Part shown: in pieces, positions 1-6,795 of the stretch
Layout: each line of letters begins with the position of its first letter
Position numbering within the stretch: the first letter of the stretch is position 1
DNA from: an uncultured Phycisphaerales bacterium
GTDB lineage: Bacteria; Planctomycetota; Phycisphaerae; WQYP01
DNA length: 6,795 bases
Assembly (NCBI GenBank): GCA_937901265.1
Contig: CALCHA010000505.1
Location: 1 to 6,795, forward strand
Direction: 5' to 3'
The notes under the pieces: generated by a model
Told to the model about the DNA's origin: nothing
Database searches by the model: none
The model's input: only the letters and a program-made list of their open reading frames with translations
Translations under genes and position numbers: made by a program

Positions 1-1
1 C

Positions 2-3000
2 TCCGAAGGCGGCATCCCGACCGGCACGGCGAGCTTCTTCGATGGTGCCATCCTCTTGGGCACGTCCGTCCTTGATGGGACTGGGCAGGCCACTTTCACC
101 ACCTCCTCGCTGAGTGTGTCTTTGCACTCCATCGCGGTGGTTTACACCGGCGACAGCAACTTCACCGGTGCCACCTCTTCGACGATCTCGCAGCAGGTCG
201 AAGAGGCCTCCACGAACGTGGGCTATTTCATCGACGGTCCGGTGGCCTACGGCGATCCGCTCATCGTTCATGCCGAAATCGCTTCGCTCGGCGGAACCCC
301 CTCGGGCACCGTCCAGCTGTTTGAGGGCGAGACCCTCCTGGACACGGCCACTCTGGATCAGAACGGCCTGGCCGATCTCAACGGCAGCGGGCGGGGCGCC
401 GGCTTCCACGTGTTGAGCGTTGTCTATCAAGGCGATGGCAGCTTCGCGGCCAACAACGCTGACTTCCCGGTGCTCGTCGATCAGGCCGCGACCAGCACCG
501 ACACGGCCGTCAATCAGTCGCTGCTGACCTTCGGGCAGAGCTCGCAGTTCACGGCCACCGTCAGCTCCACGGCCGGGACCCCGACGGGGAGCGTCCAGTT
601 CTACCTCAACGGCGATGCGTTCGGCGACGCCGTGAGCCTTGATCAAAATGGCATGGCGACGATGCAGACGACGCTGGAGCACGCGGGAAGCTACACCATC
701 TCGGCGATCTACCTTGGCGACGACAACTTCGCCGGCAGCACCGATCCGGTCGCCGCAAGCCAGGAAATTGTGGCCGCCGGCACCACGGTCACCACGCCGA
801 GCGTCCCGGAGGTTTCCACTCTGGGCGACACCGTAACGCTCTCAGCCACCGTGCAGAGCGACGCCGGAATCCCCGAGGGCACGCTCGAATTCTTTGATGG
901 CGCCACCTATCTTGGCGGGGTCTCGCTCGATGCCAATGGCACGGGGACCTTGCAGACTTCCGACCTCAACCTGGCGTCTAACGCGATCACCGCCGTGTAT
1001 TTCGGCTCGAACAACTACAGCGGCAGCACGTCGCCGGTCGCCTTCACGTACGTCCAGTCTCCGACGACGACGATGCTGGTCACCAGCGTCAACCCGGCGG
1101 TGCATGGGCAGTCGATGACGACGTTCATCAGCGTCATGGGCACCGCCAACGGTGCGGCGACGCCGAGCGGCGTGGTGAGTCTGTATGACGGGGAGGAGCT
1201 GCTCGCCACGGTCAACCTCGATAGCCTGGGCAACGCCTCGTGGACCTGCACGCTTGCCACGGGCGAGCACAGCCTCTTCGCGGTTTATGCGGGCGACGAG
1301 GCGTCGGTCGGAAGCGAGACCTCGAGCGCTTACACCCAGAGCGTCGATCAGGCCGCGACTTCCACGGTCGTTTCGGTCAGCAACAACCCGAGCGTGCATG
1401 GCCAGAGCGTCGATCTGATCGCCACGGTCTTTGTGGTCGCCCCGGGCACCGGCACCCCGACGGGGAGCGTGCAGTTCTTCGTGGATGGTGAACTCTACGG
1501 CGACGCGGTGAACGTCGATGGCAACGGCGTGGCCACGCTCAGCACGTCAAACCTCAGCACCACTGAACACACCATCACCGCGATCTACTCCGGCGATGAG
1601 GACTTCGAGGGAAGCACTGACTTCCTGGGGGCTTTCGACCAGGTCGTCGCCGACAATGCGGACGTGGGCTTGGCCAGCAGCCAGAGCAACAGCGTCTTTG
1701 GGCAGTCGGTCACGATCACGGCGACGGTCACGGCGAGCGCGCCGGGCTCTGGAACGCCGACCGGGTGGGTTTACTTCTTTGACGGCGCGACGTTGCTCGA
1801 CCAGGTGAATTTGGAGAATGGCGTCGCTTCGCTGGATATGGCCGGCCTCGACGTCGGAATACACAGCCTGACCGCCGTTTATTCCGGTGACATCGATTTC
1901 AACGATGGCGCGGTAAGCGTTGCCATGACCCAGACCGTCGAACAGGCCCAGGTACTCGCCAGCATCACGAGCTCCGCCGATGAGAGCGTCTTCGGCCAGA
2001 GCGTGACGTTGACCGCCACGGTGAATCCCATCGCTCCCGGGGCGGGCTTGCCCACGGGAACGGTCACCTTCCGCGCTGACGGCGACGTCATTGGGGAACC
2101 GGTGACGCTGGTTGATGGCGTTGCGACGTTCTCGGTTTCCAGCCTGAACGTGGGCGGGCACACCCTCACCGCGGATTACAGCGGCGATTCCAGCTTCGCC
2201 GCCACGTCCGCGGAAGGCGTCGAGCAGAGCGTCTATCCTTCCGGCACGAACATTTCCGTGACCTCGAGCAGTGATACGGCGCAGTTTGGCGACTCGGTGA
2301 CCTTCACGGCGACGCTCAGTGCCGCCGCCCCGGGCGCCGGTATGCCGACGGGCACGGTGCAGTTCTTTGACGGTGACACCAACCTCGGCACGGTCACTGT
2401 GGAAGACGGGATCGCGACGCTCAGCACGAGCGCGCTGAGCGTCGGCTTGCACGGCATTTCCGTTTCGTACAGCGGCGACGCGAGCTTCAGCGATGCGTGG
2501 AGCGAAGGGACGGAGCAGTCGATCGCCCGCGCCAACCCCGCCATGAGCATCGAGTCGTCGGGCACGAGCACCTACGGCGAGAACGTGACCTTCTACGCCA
2601 CCGTGACCTCCACCGCGGGAACGCCCACGGGCAGCGTGTCGTTCTTCAGCAACGACACGCTCCTGGGGACCGCCACGGTCGATGAGGAGGGCGGCGCGTC
2701 GCTCAGCATCAATTGGCTGGGTGCTGGTGAATACAACATCTACGCGACCTACAGCGGCGACGGCAACTTCATGGAGGCGGAAGCCAGCAGCATCGGCCAG
2801 ATCGTCGACAAGGCCGAAACGGGCGTCTCGGTCACGTCGTCGGGAGCGAGCACCTACGGCGACAGCGTGACCTTCACCGCGAGCGTCGATTCTGAGGCTG
2901 GCGTGCCCACCGGCAGCGTCAACTTCTACGATGGCGACACGCTTCTGGGCAGCGGCCAGGTCAATGAGGAGGGCATCGCGACCCTGACGACCTCGAGCCT

Positions 3001-3376
3001 CAACGCCGGTAACCACGGGATCTGGGTTTCCTACACGGGCGACTCGAACTTCGAGGCATCTTCCGACGAAGGAATCACCCAGATCGTCAGCAAGGCCACC
3101 AGTGCGGTCGCGCTCACGGCCTCAGCCGCCACGGCAAACCAGGGCAGCAGCGTCACCTTCACGGCCACGGTCACTTCCGTCGGCACGCCGGGCGGCACGG
3201 TGACCTTCTCCGACGGCAACACCGTCCTGGCGACCGTCAACGTCGCAAATGGCGTCGCCTCCTACAGCACCAGTGCCCTGGCAGTCGGTGCACACTCGAT
3301 CACGGCGACCTACAACGGTGCGGCCAACTACAACACGGCCACCAGCAGCGCGGCGGGTGTGACCGTGCTCGACGTC
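2..3376 (+). repeat. Array of 12 Ig-like (Big_3_5 type) modules
   Basis: Module boundaries read from the translation are 2-208 (partial), 209-487, 488-778, 779-1060, 1061-1354, 1355-1657, 1658-1948, 1949-2242, 2243-2533, 2534-2815, 2816-3097 and 3098-3376. Full modules have 93-101 residues. Each has the order G(Q/D)SVT-(F/L)TATV, TPTG(S/T)V.FFDG, LG, (G/D)G.A.LSTS.L, G.H.I.A.YSGD..F, then a linker often ending in a short Q.V..A. Modules 5-8 have a longer B-C-type loop containing APG.G before PTG; modules 1-3 and 9-11 have a short loop (S.AGTPTG). Module 3 has FGSNNY and module 11 has YNGAANY in place of YSGD..F. The modules are expected to form a long, stiff rod of beta-sandwiches that projects a distal N-terminal region from the cell; this is inference from the fold family. 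Confidence 0.9.
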
Positions 3377-4408
3377 ACGGCTCCCACCGCCACGTTGACG
3401 GCGAAAGACATCACCGCCTCCAACGGCACGCGGATGACGTTCACCATCAAGTTCACGGATCAAAGCGGTATGAACGGTCCGACCGTCAACAACAACAGCA
3501 CCCTCGTCACGATCACCGGCCCGAAGGGGTTCAGCGTGAAGGCGACGTTCATGTCGATCGTCGTCGGCCAGGATGGCTCGCGGACGGTGACTTACTCGTT
3601 CGTTCCGCCGGGCGGAAGCTGGGATGCCGCCGACGCGGGCACCTACGTCATCAAGATCGCCGGCGGCGTCGTGAAGGACACCGTGGGCAACACGATGGCG
3701 GCCACGACCGCGGGCAGCTTCTACATGTCGCCGACGCCTTTCTTTGATGAACGCTTCTACCTCGCGCACAACAGCGACGTGGCCGCGGCCATTACCGCGG
3801 GGTACTTCACCAGCGGGTACCAGCACTTCCTGAACTATGGCCAGACGAGCGGTCGCGATCCCTCGGCCTTCTTCAACGAGAAGACCTACCTGTCGCTCAA
3901 CCCGGATGTCGCCGCGGCGGTGCGGGCGCACTACTTCAAGTCGGGCTTCGATCACCTGATCAAAAATGGCTTGAAGGAGAAGCGCAAGGTCAACGCGTTC
4001 TTTGATGAGACGTTCTACCTGGCGCAGAACACCGACGTCGCCGCCGCGGTTCGGGCGGGCCTGTACAAGTCGGGCCTCGACCACTACCTCCAGGCGGGCC
4101 AGTTCGAAGGCCGCAGCCCCTCGGTCGCCTTCATCGACTCCTACTACCGGGCGCAGAACCCGTCGGTGGTGACGCTGGTCGCCAATGGCACCTACAGCAG
4201 TGTGTTCCAGCACTTCCTGCAGGTCGGCCAGCAGGCGGGTCTTGCCGCCAACACGTTCTTCAACGAGAGCTTCTACCTGACGAACTACCCGGACATCGCG
4301 TCACAGGTGCAGGCGGGCATTTACAAGTCGGGCCTTGAGCAGTACATGCTGGTGGGCATGTCGCAGGGCAAGCTGCCCAACGCGGCGGCGAAGCCTCGCC
4401 ATGCCTGA
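2..4408 (+). CDS. Giant Ig-like repeat surface/secreted protein, 5' end missing
   Basis: The reading frame is open from the left edge to TGA at 4406-4408, giving 1468 visible residues; the true start and any signal peptide lie outside the window. TTG 56 is in frame but falls inside an Ig-like module, so it is not the start. Residues 1-1125 are twelve Ig-like modules (the first partial) of the Big_3_5 type, each with a G.SVTFTATV strand, a TPTG.V.F.DG turn and a YSGD..F near-terminal motif. Residues 1126-1246 form a different beta-rich domain, residues 1247-1461 are five 43-residue repeats, and seven residues follow. The only visible cysteine is residue 416. No transmembrane helix, LPXTG or PEP-CTERM signal is seen at the C terminus. 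Proteins built this way are usually extracellular adhesins or stalk-like surface proteins; that role is inferred and the ligand is unknown. A terminator follows directly, so this gene ends its transcription unit. Confidence 0.93.
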   Translation, partial: SEGGIPTGTASFFDGAILLGTSVLDGTGQATFTTSSLSVSLHSIAVVYTGDSNFTGATSSTISQQVEEASTNVGYFIDGPVAYGDPLIVHAEIASLGGTPSGTVQLFEGETLLDTATLDQNGLADLNGSGRGAGFHVLSVVYQGDGSFAANNADFPVLVDQAATSTDTAVNQSLLTFGQSSQFTATVSSTAGTPTGSVQFYLNGDAFGDAVSLDQNGMATMQTTLEHAGSYTISAIYLGDDNFAGSTDPVAASQEIVAAGTTVTTPSVPEVSTLGDTVTLSATVQSDAGIPEGTLEFFDGATYLGGVSLDANGTGTLQTSDLNLASNAITAVYFGSNNYSGSTSPVAFTYVQSPTTTMLVTSVNPAVHGQSMTTFISVMGTANGAATPSGVVSLYDGEELLATVNLDSLGNASWTCTLATGEHSLFAVYAGDEASVGSETSSAYTQSVDQAATSTVVSVSNNPSVHGQSVDLIATVFVVAPGTGTPTGSVQFFVDGELYGDAVNVDGNGVATLSTSNLSTTEHTITAIYSGDEDFEGSTDFLGAFDQVVADNADVGLASSQSNSVFGQSVTITATVTASAPGSGTPTGWVYFFDGATLLDQVNLENGVASLDMAGLDVGIHSLTAVYSGDIDFNDGAVSVAMTQTVEQAQVLASITSSADESVFGQSVTLTATVNPIAPGAGLPTGTVTFRADGDVIGEPVTLVDGVATFSVSSLNVGGHTLTADYSGDSSFAATSAEGVEQSVYPSGTNISVTSSSDTAQFGDSVTFTATLSAAAPGAGMPTGTVQFFDGDTNLGTVTVEDGIATLSTSALSVGLHGISVSYSGDASFSDAWSEGTEQSIARANPAMSIESSGTSTYGENVTFYATVTSTAGTPTGSVSFFSNDTLLGTATVDEEGGASLSINWLGAGEYNIYATYSGDGNFMEAEASSIGQIVDKAETGVSVTSSGASTYGDSVTFTASVDSEAGVPTGSVNFYDGDTLLGSGQVNEEGIATLTTSSLNAGNHGIWVSYTGDSNFEASSDEGITQIVSKATSAVALTASAATANQGSSVTFTATVTSVGTPGGTVTFSDGNTVLATVNVANGVASYSTSALAVGAHSITATYNGAANYNTATSSAAGVTVLDVTAPTATLTAKDITASNGTRMTFTIKFTDQSGMNGPTVNNNSTLVTITGPKGFSVKATFMSIVVGQDGSRTVTYSFVPPGGSWDAADAGTYVIKIAGGVVKDTVGNTMAATTAGSFYMSPTPFFDERFYLAHNSDVAAAITAGYFTSGYQHFLNYGQTSGRDPSAFFNEKTYLSLNPDVAAAVRAHYFKSGFDHLIKNGLKEKRKVNAFFDETFYLAQNTDVAAAVRAGLYKSGLDHYLQAGQFEGRSPSVAFIDSYYRAQNPSVVTLVANGTYSSVFQHFLQVGQQAGLAANTFFNESFYLTNYPDIASQVQAGIYKSGLEQYMLVGMSQGKLPNAAAKPRHA
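2534..3097 (+). repeat. Tandem pair of closely related Ig modules (282 bp period)
   Basis: Modules 9 (2534-2815) and 10 (2816-3097) are exactly the same length, 94 codons, and align without gaps. By eye 48 of 94 residues match, including SSG.STYG, PTGSV, DTLLG, EEG and the Q.V.KA linker. Near the SSG.STYG stretch the DNA is also almost identical. They look like the most recent duplication in this part of the array, since other neighbouring modules differ more and vary in length. Confidence 0.7.
3377..3739 (+). other. Single beta-rich domain between Ig array and C-terminal repeats
   Basis: This segment (residues 1126-1246, 121 residues) breaks the Ig-repeat pattern. It starts with TAPTATLTA, contains ITGPKGF followed by a VTYSF strand, then PGGSWDAADAGTYVIKI and VKDTVGNTMAA. 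The order GP.GF, YSF.PPGG.WDAAD.GTY, V.D..GN..A resembles a domain I recall next to the C terminus of large secreted proteins of planctomycetes and cyanobacteria, where it tends to occur once or a few times; I cannot give a database name with certainty. It marks the switch from the Lys/Arg-poor rod to the more basic C-terminal region and probably acts as a structural cap or adaptor (inference). Confidence 0.6.
3740..4384 (+). repeat. Five tandem 43-residue (129 bp) C-terminal repeats
   Basis: Five units follow one another without gaps: 3740-3868, 3869-3997, 3998-4126, 4127-4255 and 4256-4384. Every unit is exactly 43 codons. The consensus is FF(D/N)E.FYL..N.DVAAAV.AG.(Y/F)KSG..H(Y/F)...GQ..GR.P. 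The pattern suggests two short helices, one over the FYL..N.DVAAAV part and one over the SG..HYL..G part, separated by a turn; this is prediction by eye. Unit 2 is odd in its second half (EKRKV replaces EGR.P). Unit 4 is the most degenerate: it begins AFID, has R in place of L in the YYR stretch, and loses the DVA core (NPSVV). Similar repeats are known to me at the ends of secreted RTX-like, cyanobacterial and planctomycete proteins, but I know no demonstrated function. The array stops seven residues before the stop codon. Confidence 0.88.
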
Positions 4409-4434
4409 ACCAGGCACAACCTGAACTGATCGCC

Positions 4435-4470
4435 AAGGGCCTCGCGTGCAAAGACGCGGGGCCCTTTTTT
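4435..4470 (+). terminator. Intrinsic terminator after the repeat-protein gene
   Basis: An 11-bp GC-rich stem (4437-4447 with 4454-4464, one T-G wobble) encloses a 6-base loop (4448-4453) and runs straight into six T residues (4465-4470). Two A residues at 4435-4436 can pair with the first two T and extend the stem. It begins about 27 bases after the stop at 4408, in the ideal place to end the upstream transcript. It also implies that treZ has its own promoter or depends on read-through. Confidence 0.9.
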
Positions 4471-4596
4471 CGTTGACGGGGCGCTTGCAAACCGCATGGA
4501 TCAGCCGCGCGCCACCACGTCGCTGGCCCGCAGCGGTCTTCCCCGGCGATGGTGCGGATTTTGCTTCGCCCGTCAGCGGTTATCATGCGTGTTTTC

Positions 4597-4601
4597 AGGG
4601 G
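4597..4601 (+). promoter_or_regulatory. Shine-Dalgarno site for treZ
   Basis: AGGGG lies 9 bases before ATG 4611, and a second purine run, AGAGG at 4604-4608, lies 2 bases before it. This supports ATG 4611 over the upstream in-frame GTG at 4446, which sits inside the terminator stem and would add 55 residues with no likeness to the TreZ family. Confidence 0.65.
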
Positions 4602-4610
4602 CGAGAGGCG

Positions 4611-6440
4611 ATGAACGAACTGCGGCGTTGCGGGGCACTCTGGCGGGCGGGTGGCGTCGATTTTCGCGTCTGGGCGCCTGTCGCCCGGCGCGTCGAGCTC
4701 GTGTTGCATCACCCCGATCAGCCGCCGCAGGAACTGGAAATGACTGCCCAGACCGGCGGCTACTTCGCCCTGCGGGTTGAAGGTGCCGACGAGGGGCAGC
4801 GCTACGCTTTTCGCATCGATGGCGGGGAGCAGCGGGCCGATCCCTGTTCCCTCCATCAGCCAGACAACGTCCCGGGGCCCTCGGAAGTCGTCCGCACCGA
4901 CCTGTTCCGCTGGAGCGATCAGGACTGGCGCGGCATTCCGCCGCGAGACCTCGCGATCTATGAGCTGCACGTCGGAACCTTCACGCCCGAGGGCACCTTC
5001 GAGGCCATCATTCCCCGTCTGCCCGCCCTGCGTGAGCTGGGCATCACCGCCATCGAACTCCTGCCGGTGGGCCAATTCCCCGGTGCACGCAACTGGGGCT
5101 ATGACGGCGTGCTTCCCTACGCGGCGCAGAATACCTATGGCGGCCCGCGTGCGCTCGCCCGCCTCGTCGATGCCGCCCACGCCGCCGGGCTCGCGGTGCT
5201 GCTGGATGTCGTCTACAACCACTTCGGGCCCGAGCACAATTACCTCTCCGAATTCGGGCCCTACCTTGTCGACTGCTACCACACGCCCTGGGGCATGGCG
5301 GTCAACTACGACCAGCGATTCTGTGATCCTGTCCGCGAGTACGTGCTGGAAAACGCGCGGATGTGGCTGCAGGAATTTCATCTCGATGGCCTGCGGCTCG
5401 ATGCCGTGCACGCGATCTATGACATGAGCGCCCGTCCCATTCTGCAGGAGATCGCCGCCCTCGGTCGGGACGTCGCTGCAAAGGGAGGGCGCGCTGTGCA
5501 CATCATCGGGGAGAGCGACCAGAACGACCCCCGCGTCGTCAGCGACGCCACCCGCGGGGGCATCGGCCTGACGGCCCAATGGGCGGACGATTTCCATCAC
5601 GCCCTGCACAGCTATCTGGTCGGCGAGCAGCGCGGCTACTACAGCGACTTTGGCAGCCCTGCGCAGATTGCCCGGGCCCTCGAAACGCCCTTCGTTTTTG
5701 ATGGGATCTACAGCGAAAACCGCAAACGGCGGCACGGGGCACCCACCGTCGGCCTGCCCCCGGAGCGCTTCGTGGTGTGCATCCAGAACCACGACCAGGT
5801 GGGCAACCGTGCCATTGGCGAGCGTTTGTCGGAGCTTCTGGTAACGTCCGAAAAACAACGCGCGGCAGCCGCCCTGCTTTTGCTTTGCCCCTACGTCCCG
5901 CTGCTGTTCATGGGGGAGGAGTATGGCGAGTTGCGGCGGTTCCCGTTTTTCTGCTCGTTTGGCGGCGAAGAGCTGCTCCAGGCGGTCCGCGAGGGCCGCA
6001 GGCGCGAGTTCGCCGATTTCGTCGCTTCGGTGACGGAGATTCCCGATCCGGGTGCCCCCGCTACCTTCGCCTCCGCGATTCTTTCCTGGGACTGGCCGGA
6101 AGGCACGCCGCATGGGGGCCTGCGCAAGCTTTATGGCGACCTGCTTCACGCACGCCGCCAGTGGCCGCTCTTTCGGGGGGATGCACGCCGCGCCCGCATC
6201 GAGCAGGCCGACCACAGCGGGTGCCTGCTGATCTATGAGCGCGGCGGCATGCGCGCTGTTTGCAACCTCAGCGCTCAGGAACGCGCCCTCGATGTCGGCA
6301 GGGCGCGGTGGACGTCGGAATCCCCGCGCTACGGCGGCCGCCGGCGCGAAACCGCCGCTGGCGATCTCGCGCCGCTTGCCTCCCTTTTGCCGTTTGAAGT
6401 GGTGGTCGTCGACAGCCCAGCGGAGCCGTCCCCTCAATGA
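4611..6440 (+). CDS. treZ: Malto-oligosyltrehalose trehalohydrolase (TreZ), GH13 family
   Basis: The 609-residue product matches the usual TreZ size. TreZ (EC 3.2.1.141) hydrolyses the alpha-1,4 bond next to the terminal trehalose of maltooligosyltrehalose, releasing trehalose in the cytoplasm; its substrate is made by TreY. Residues about 8-100 form the N-terminal CBM48-like domain (FRVWAP near 18-23). The GH13 barrel starts near residue 115 with [15 protein letters not shown]. Conserved regions are DVVYNH (199-204), LRLDAVHAI with nucleophile D264, IIGESDQND with acid/base E301, and NHDQVGN with transition-state stabiliser D395. The TreZ-typical FMGEEYGE (433-440) and [10 protein letters not shown] (458-467) follow, then a C-terminal beta domain. 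ESDQND and the MGEE segment favour TreZ over branching or debranching enzymes. The role assignments of the catalytic residues come from family knowledge. No signal peptide is visible. A GH15-family gene starts 55 bases downstream on the same strand, suggesting co-transcription; treY is not in view. Confidence 0.95.
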   Translation: MNELRRCGALWRAGGVDFRVWAPVARRVELVLHHPDQPPQELEMTAQTGGYFALRVEGADEGQRYAFRIDGGEQRADPCSLHQPDNVPGPSEVVRTDLFRWSDQDWRGIPPRDLAIYELHVGTFTPEGTFEAIIPRLPALRELGITAIELLPVGQFPGARNWGYDGVLPYAAQNTYGGPRALARLVDAAHAAGLAVLLDVVYNHFGPEHNYLSEFGPYLVDCYHTPWGMAVNYDQRFCDPVREYVLENARMWLQEFHLDGLRLDAVHAIYDMSARPILQEIAALGRDVAAKGGRAVHIIGESDQNDPRVVSDATRGGIGLTAQWADDFHHALHSYLVGEQRGYYSDFGSPAQIARALETPFVFDGIYSENRKRRHGAPTVGLPPERFVVCIQNHDQVGNRAIGERLSELLVTSEKQRAAAALLLLCPYVPLLFMGEEYGELRRFPFFCSFGGEELLQAVREGRRREFADFVASVTEIPDPGAPATFASAILSWDWPEGTPHGGLRKLYGDLLHARRQWPLFRGDARRARIEQADHSGCLLIYERGGMRAVCNLSAQERALDVGRARWTSESPRYGGRRRETAAGDLAPLASLLPFEVVVVDSPAEPSPQ

Positions 6441-6484
6441 CGGGAGCAAATCGCCGGTCTGCGATACCATGGGGGGGACTTTAT

Positions 6485-6488
6485 GGAG
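6485..6488 (+). promoter_or_regulatory. Shine-Dalgarno site deciding a TTG start for the GH15 gene
   Basis: GGAG is followed by a 7-base spacer and then TTG 6496. With this start the product begins [13 protein letters not shown], the usual N terminus of this GH15 group. ATG 6469 is in frame but would add nine residues (GGTLWRTA region) and has no clear purine-rich site before it. ATG 6483 is out of frame. Confidence 0.65.
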
Positions 6489-6495
6489 AACAGCT

Positions 6496-6795
6496 TTGGC
6501 TTACCTACCCATCCAGGACTACGGCGTCATTGGCAACATGCACACCGCGGCCCTCGTCGGTCGCAATGGCTCCATCGACTGGCTCTGCATGCCGCACTTC
6601 GATTCCCCCAGCGTCTTCGCCGCCATCCTCGACGACAAAATCGGCGGCCGCTTCCAGATCACCCCCATCGGCGACTCCACCTGCAAACAAGTCTACTGGC
6701 CCGAAACCAACGTCCTCATCACCCGTTTTCTTTTGGAAGACGGCGTCGTCGAAGTCGTCGACTACATGCCCGTCGGCGTCAAACGCGGTCGGCCC
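6496..6795 (+). CDS. GH15-family glycoside hydrolase (glucoamylase/trehalase-like), 3' end missing
   Basis: The frame is open from TTG 6496 to the right edge, giving the first 100 residues. The N terminus [27 protein letters not shown], then P33 and FDSPSVFA (35-42), LDD, GGRF (50-53) and VVDYMP (87-92), is characteristic of bacterial GH15 proteins with a trehalase-like N-terminal beta-sandwich. Full members are usually about 600 residues, and the (alpha/alpha)6 catalytic domain with its two catalytic glutamates lies outside the window. Known activities in this family are glucoamylase, glucodextranase and trehalase, so substrate cannot be decided from this fragment. Placement 55 bases after treZ without an obvious terminator between them suggests one operon for trehalose or alpha-glucan metabolism. 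Many codons here end in C, somewhat more than in treZ. There is no signal peptide, so a cytoplasmic enzyme is likely. Confidence 0.88.
   Translation, partial: MAYLPIQDYGVIGNMHTAALVGRNGSIDWLCMPHFDSPSVFAAILDDKIGGRFQITPIGDSTCKQVYWPETNVLITRFLLEDGVVEVVDYMPVGVKRGRP

Noticed and set aside
1547..3016. A 489-codon open frame on the minus strand opposite the Ig modules.
   Set aside because: Its apparent repetitiveness mirrors the Ig repeats on the + strand, and its composition (Arg, Gly, Ala, His) is that of a GC-rich shadow frame. No start signal or domain supports it.
3122..4213. A 363-codon minus-strand frame opposite the C-terminal repeats.
   Set aside because: It is an antisense image of the 129-bp repeats, with no independent motif or ribosome binding site.
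4402..4416. Small inverted repeat overlapping the stop codon of the repeat-protein gene (GCCTG/CAGGC, 3-base loop).
   Set aside because: The stem is only 5-6 bp with no T run, and a far stronger terminator follows 20 bases later.
4561..4586. Possible promoter for treZ: TATCAT at 4581-4586 with TTGCTT at 4561-4566.
   Set aside because: The -10-like box is good, but the spacer is only 14 bases and the -35 match is weak. The TTGACG at 4473-4478 has no -10 box at the right distance. A promoter is likely in this leader but cannot be placed with confidence.
4446..4610. Upstream GTG extension of treZ by 55 codons.
   Set aside because: The GTG lies inside the terminator stem, the extension has no TreZ-like sequence, and ATG 4611 has a suitable Shine-Dalgarno site.
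4260..6470. A 736-codon open frame on the minus strand, longer than treZ itself.
   Set aside because: It lies opposite treZ, whose product carries all GH13 catalytic regions, and also runs back through the terminator into the repeat gene. Its translation shows no recognisable domain and is rich in Arg, Ala, Gly and Pro, as expected for an antisense shadow in GC-rich DNA.

Overview
The window is GC-rich and holds three protein genes, all on the + strand. They fall into two unrelated units separated by a strong intrinsic terminator. Coding density, GC-rich third positions, a very long Ig-like repeat protein and a bacterial-type TreZ suggest a Gram-negative environmental bacterium. The Ig-like array joined to a 'GPxGF...GGxWDAADxGTY' domain and C-terminal 43-residue repeats recalls surface proteins of Planctomycetota or other PVC bacteria and of cyanobacteria. 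No rRNA or lineage marker is present, so this placement is tentative.

Region 1 (2-4408) is the 3' part of a giant secreted or surface protein; its start lies left of the window. The 1468 visible residues contain one partial and eleven complete Ig-like modules (Big_3_5 style, 93-101 residues each), one different beta-rich domain, and five gapless copies of a 43-residue repeat ending seven residues before the stop. The Ig array is extremely acidic (about 110 Asp/Glu against 5 Lys/Arg in 1125 residues), while the C-terminal 343 residues carry 26 Lys/Arg. There is one cysteine in the visible protein. No LPXTG, PEP-CTERM or C-terminal membrane anchor is visible, so the 43-residue repeats are the best candidates for attachment, ligand binding or export.

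Region 2 (4409-4610) is a short intergenic segment. It contains a hairpin with a T6 tail that ends the first transcription unit, then a leader with a Shine-Dalgarno sequence for the next gene.

Region 3 (4611-6795) is a trehalose / alpha-glucan segment. It has a complete treZ (malto-oligosyltrehalose trehalohydrolase, 609 residues, GH13 catalytic residues present), then after 55 bases the first 100 codons of a GH15-family gene (glucoamylase or trehalase-like), probably starting at TTG 6496. Together they suggest glycogen-derived maltodextrin being converted to trehalose, with a GH15 enzyme that hydrolyses either alpha-glucan or trehalose. The TreZ partner TreY is not in the window.

No tRNA, rRNA, CRISPR array, insertion sequence or phage gene was seen. 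The most unusual part is the architecture of the repeat protein: its charge split and its C-terminal 43-residue repeat array.
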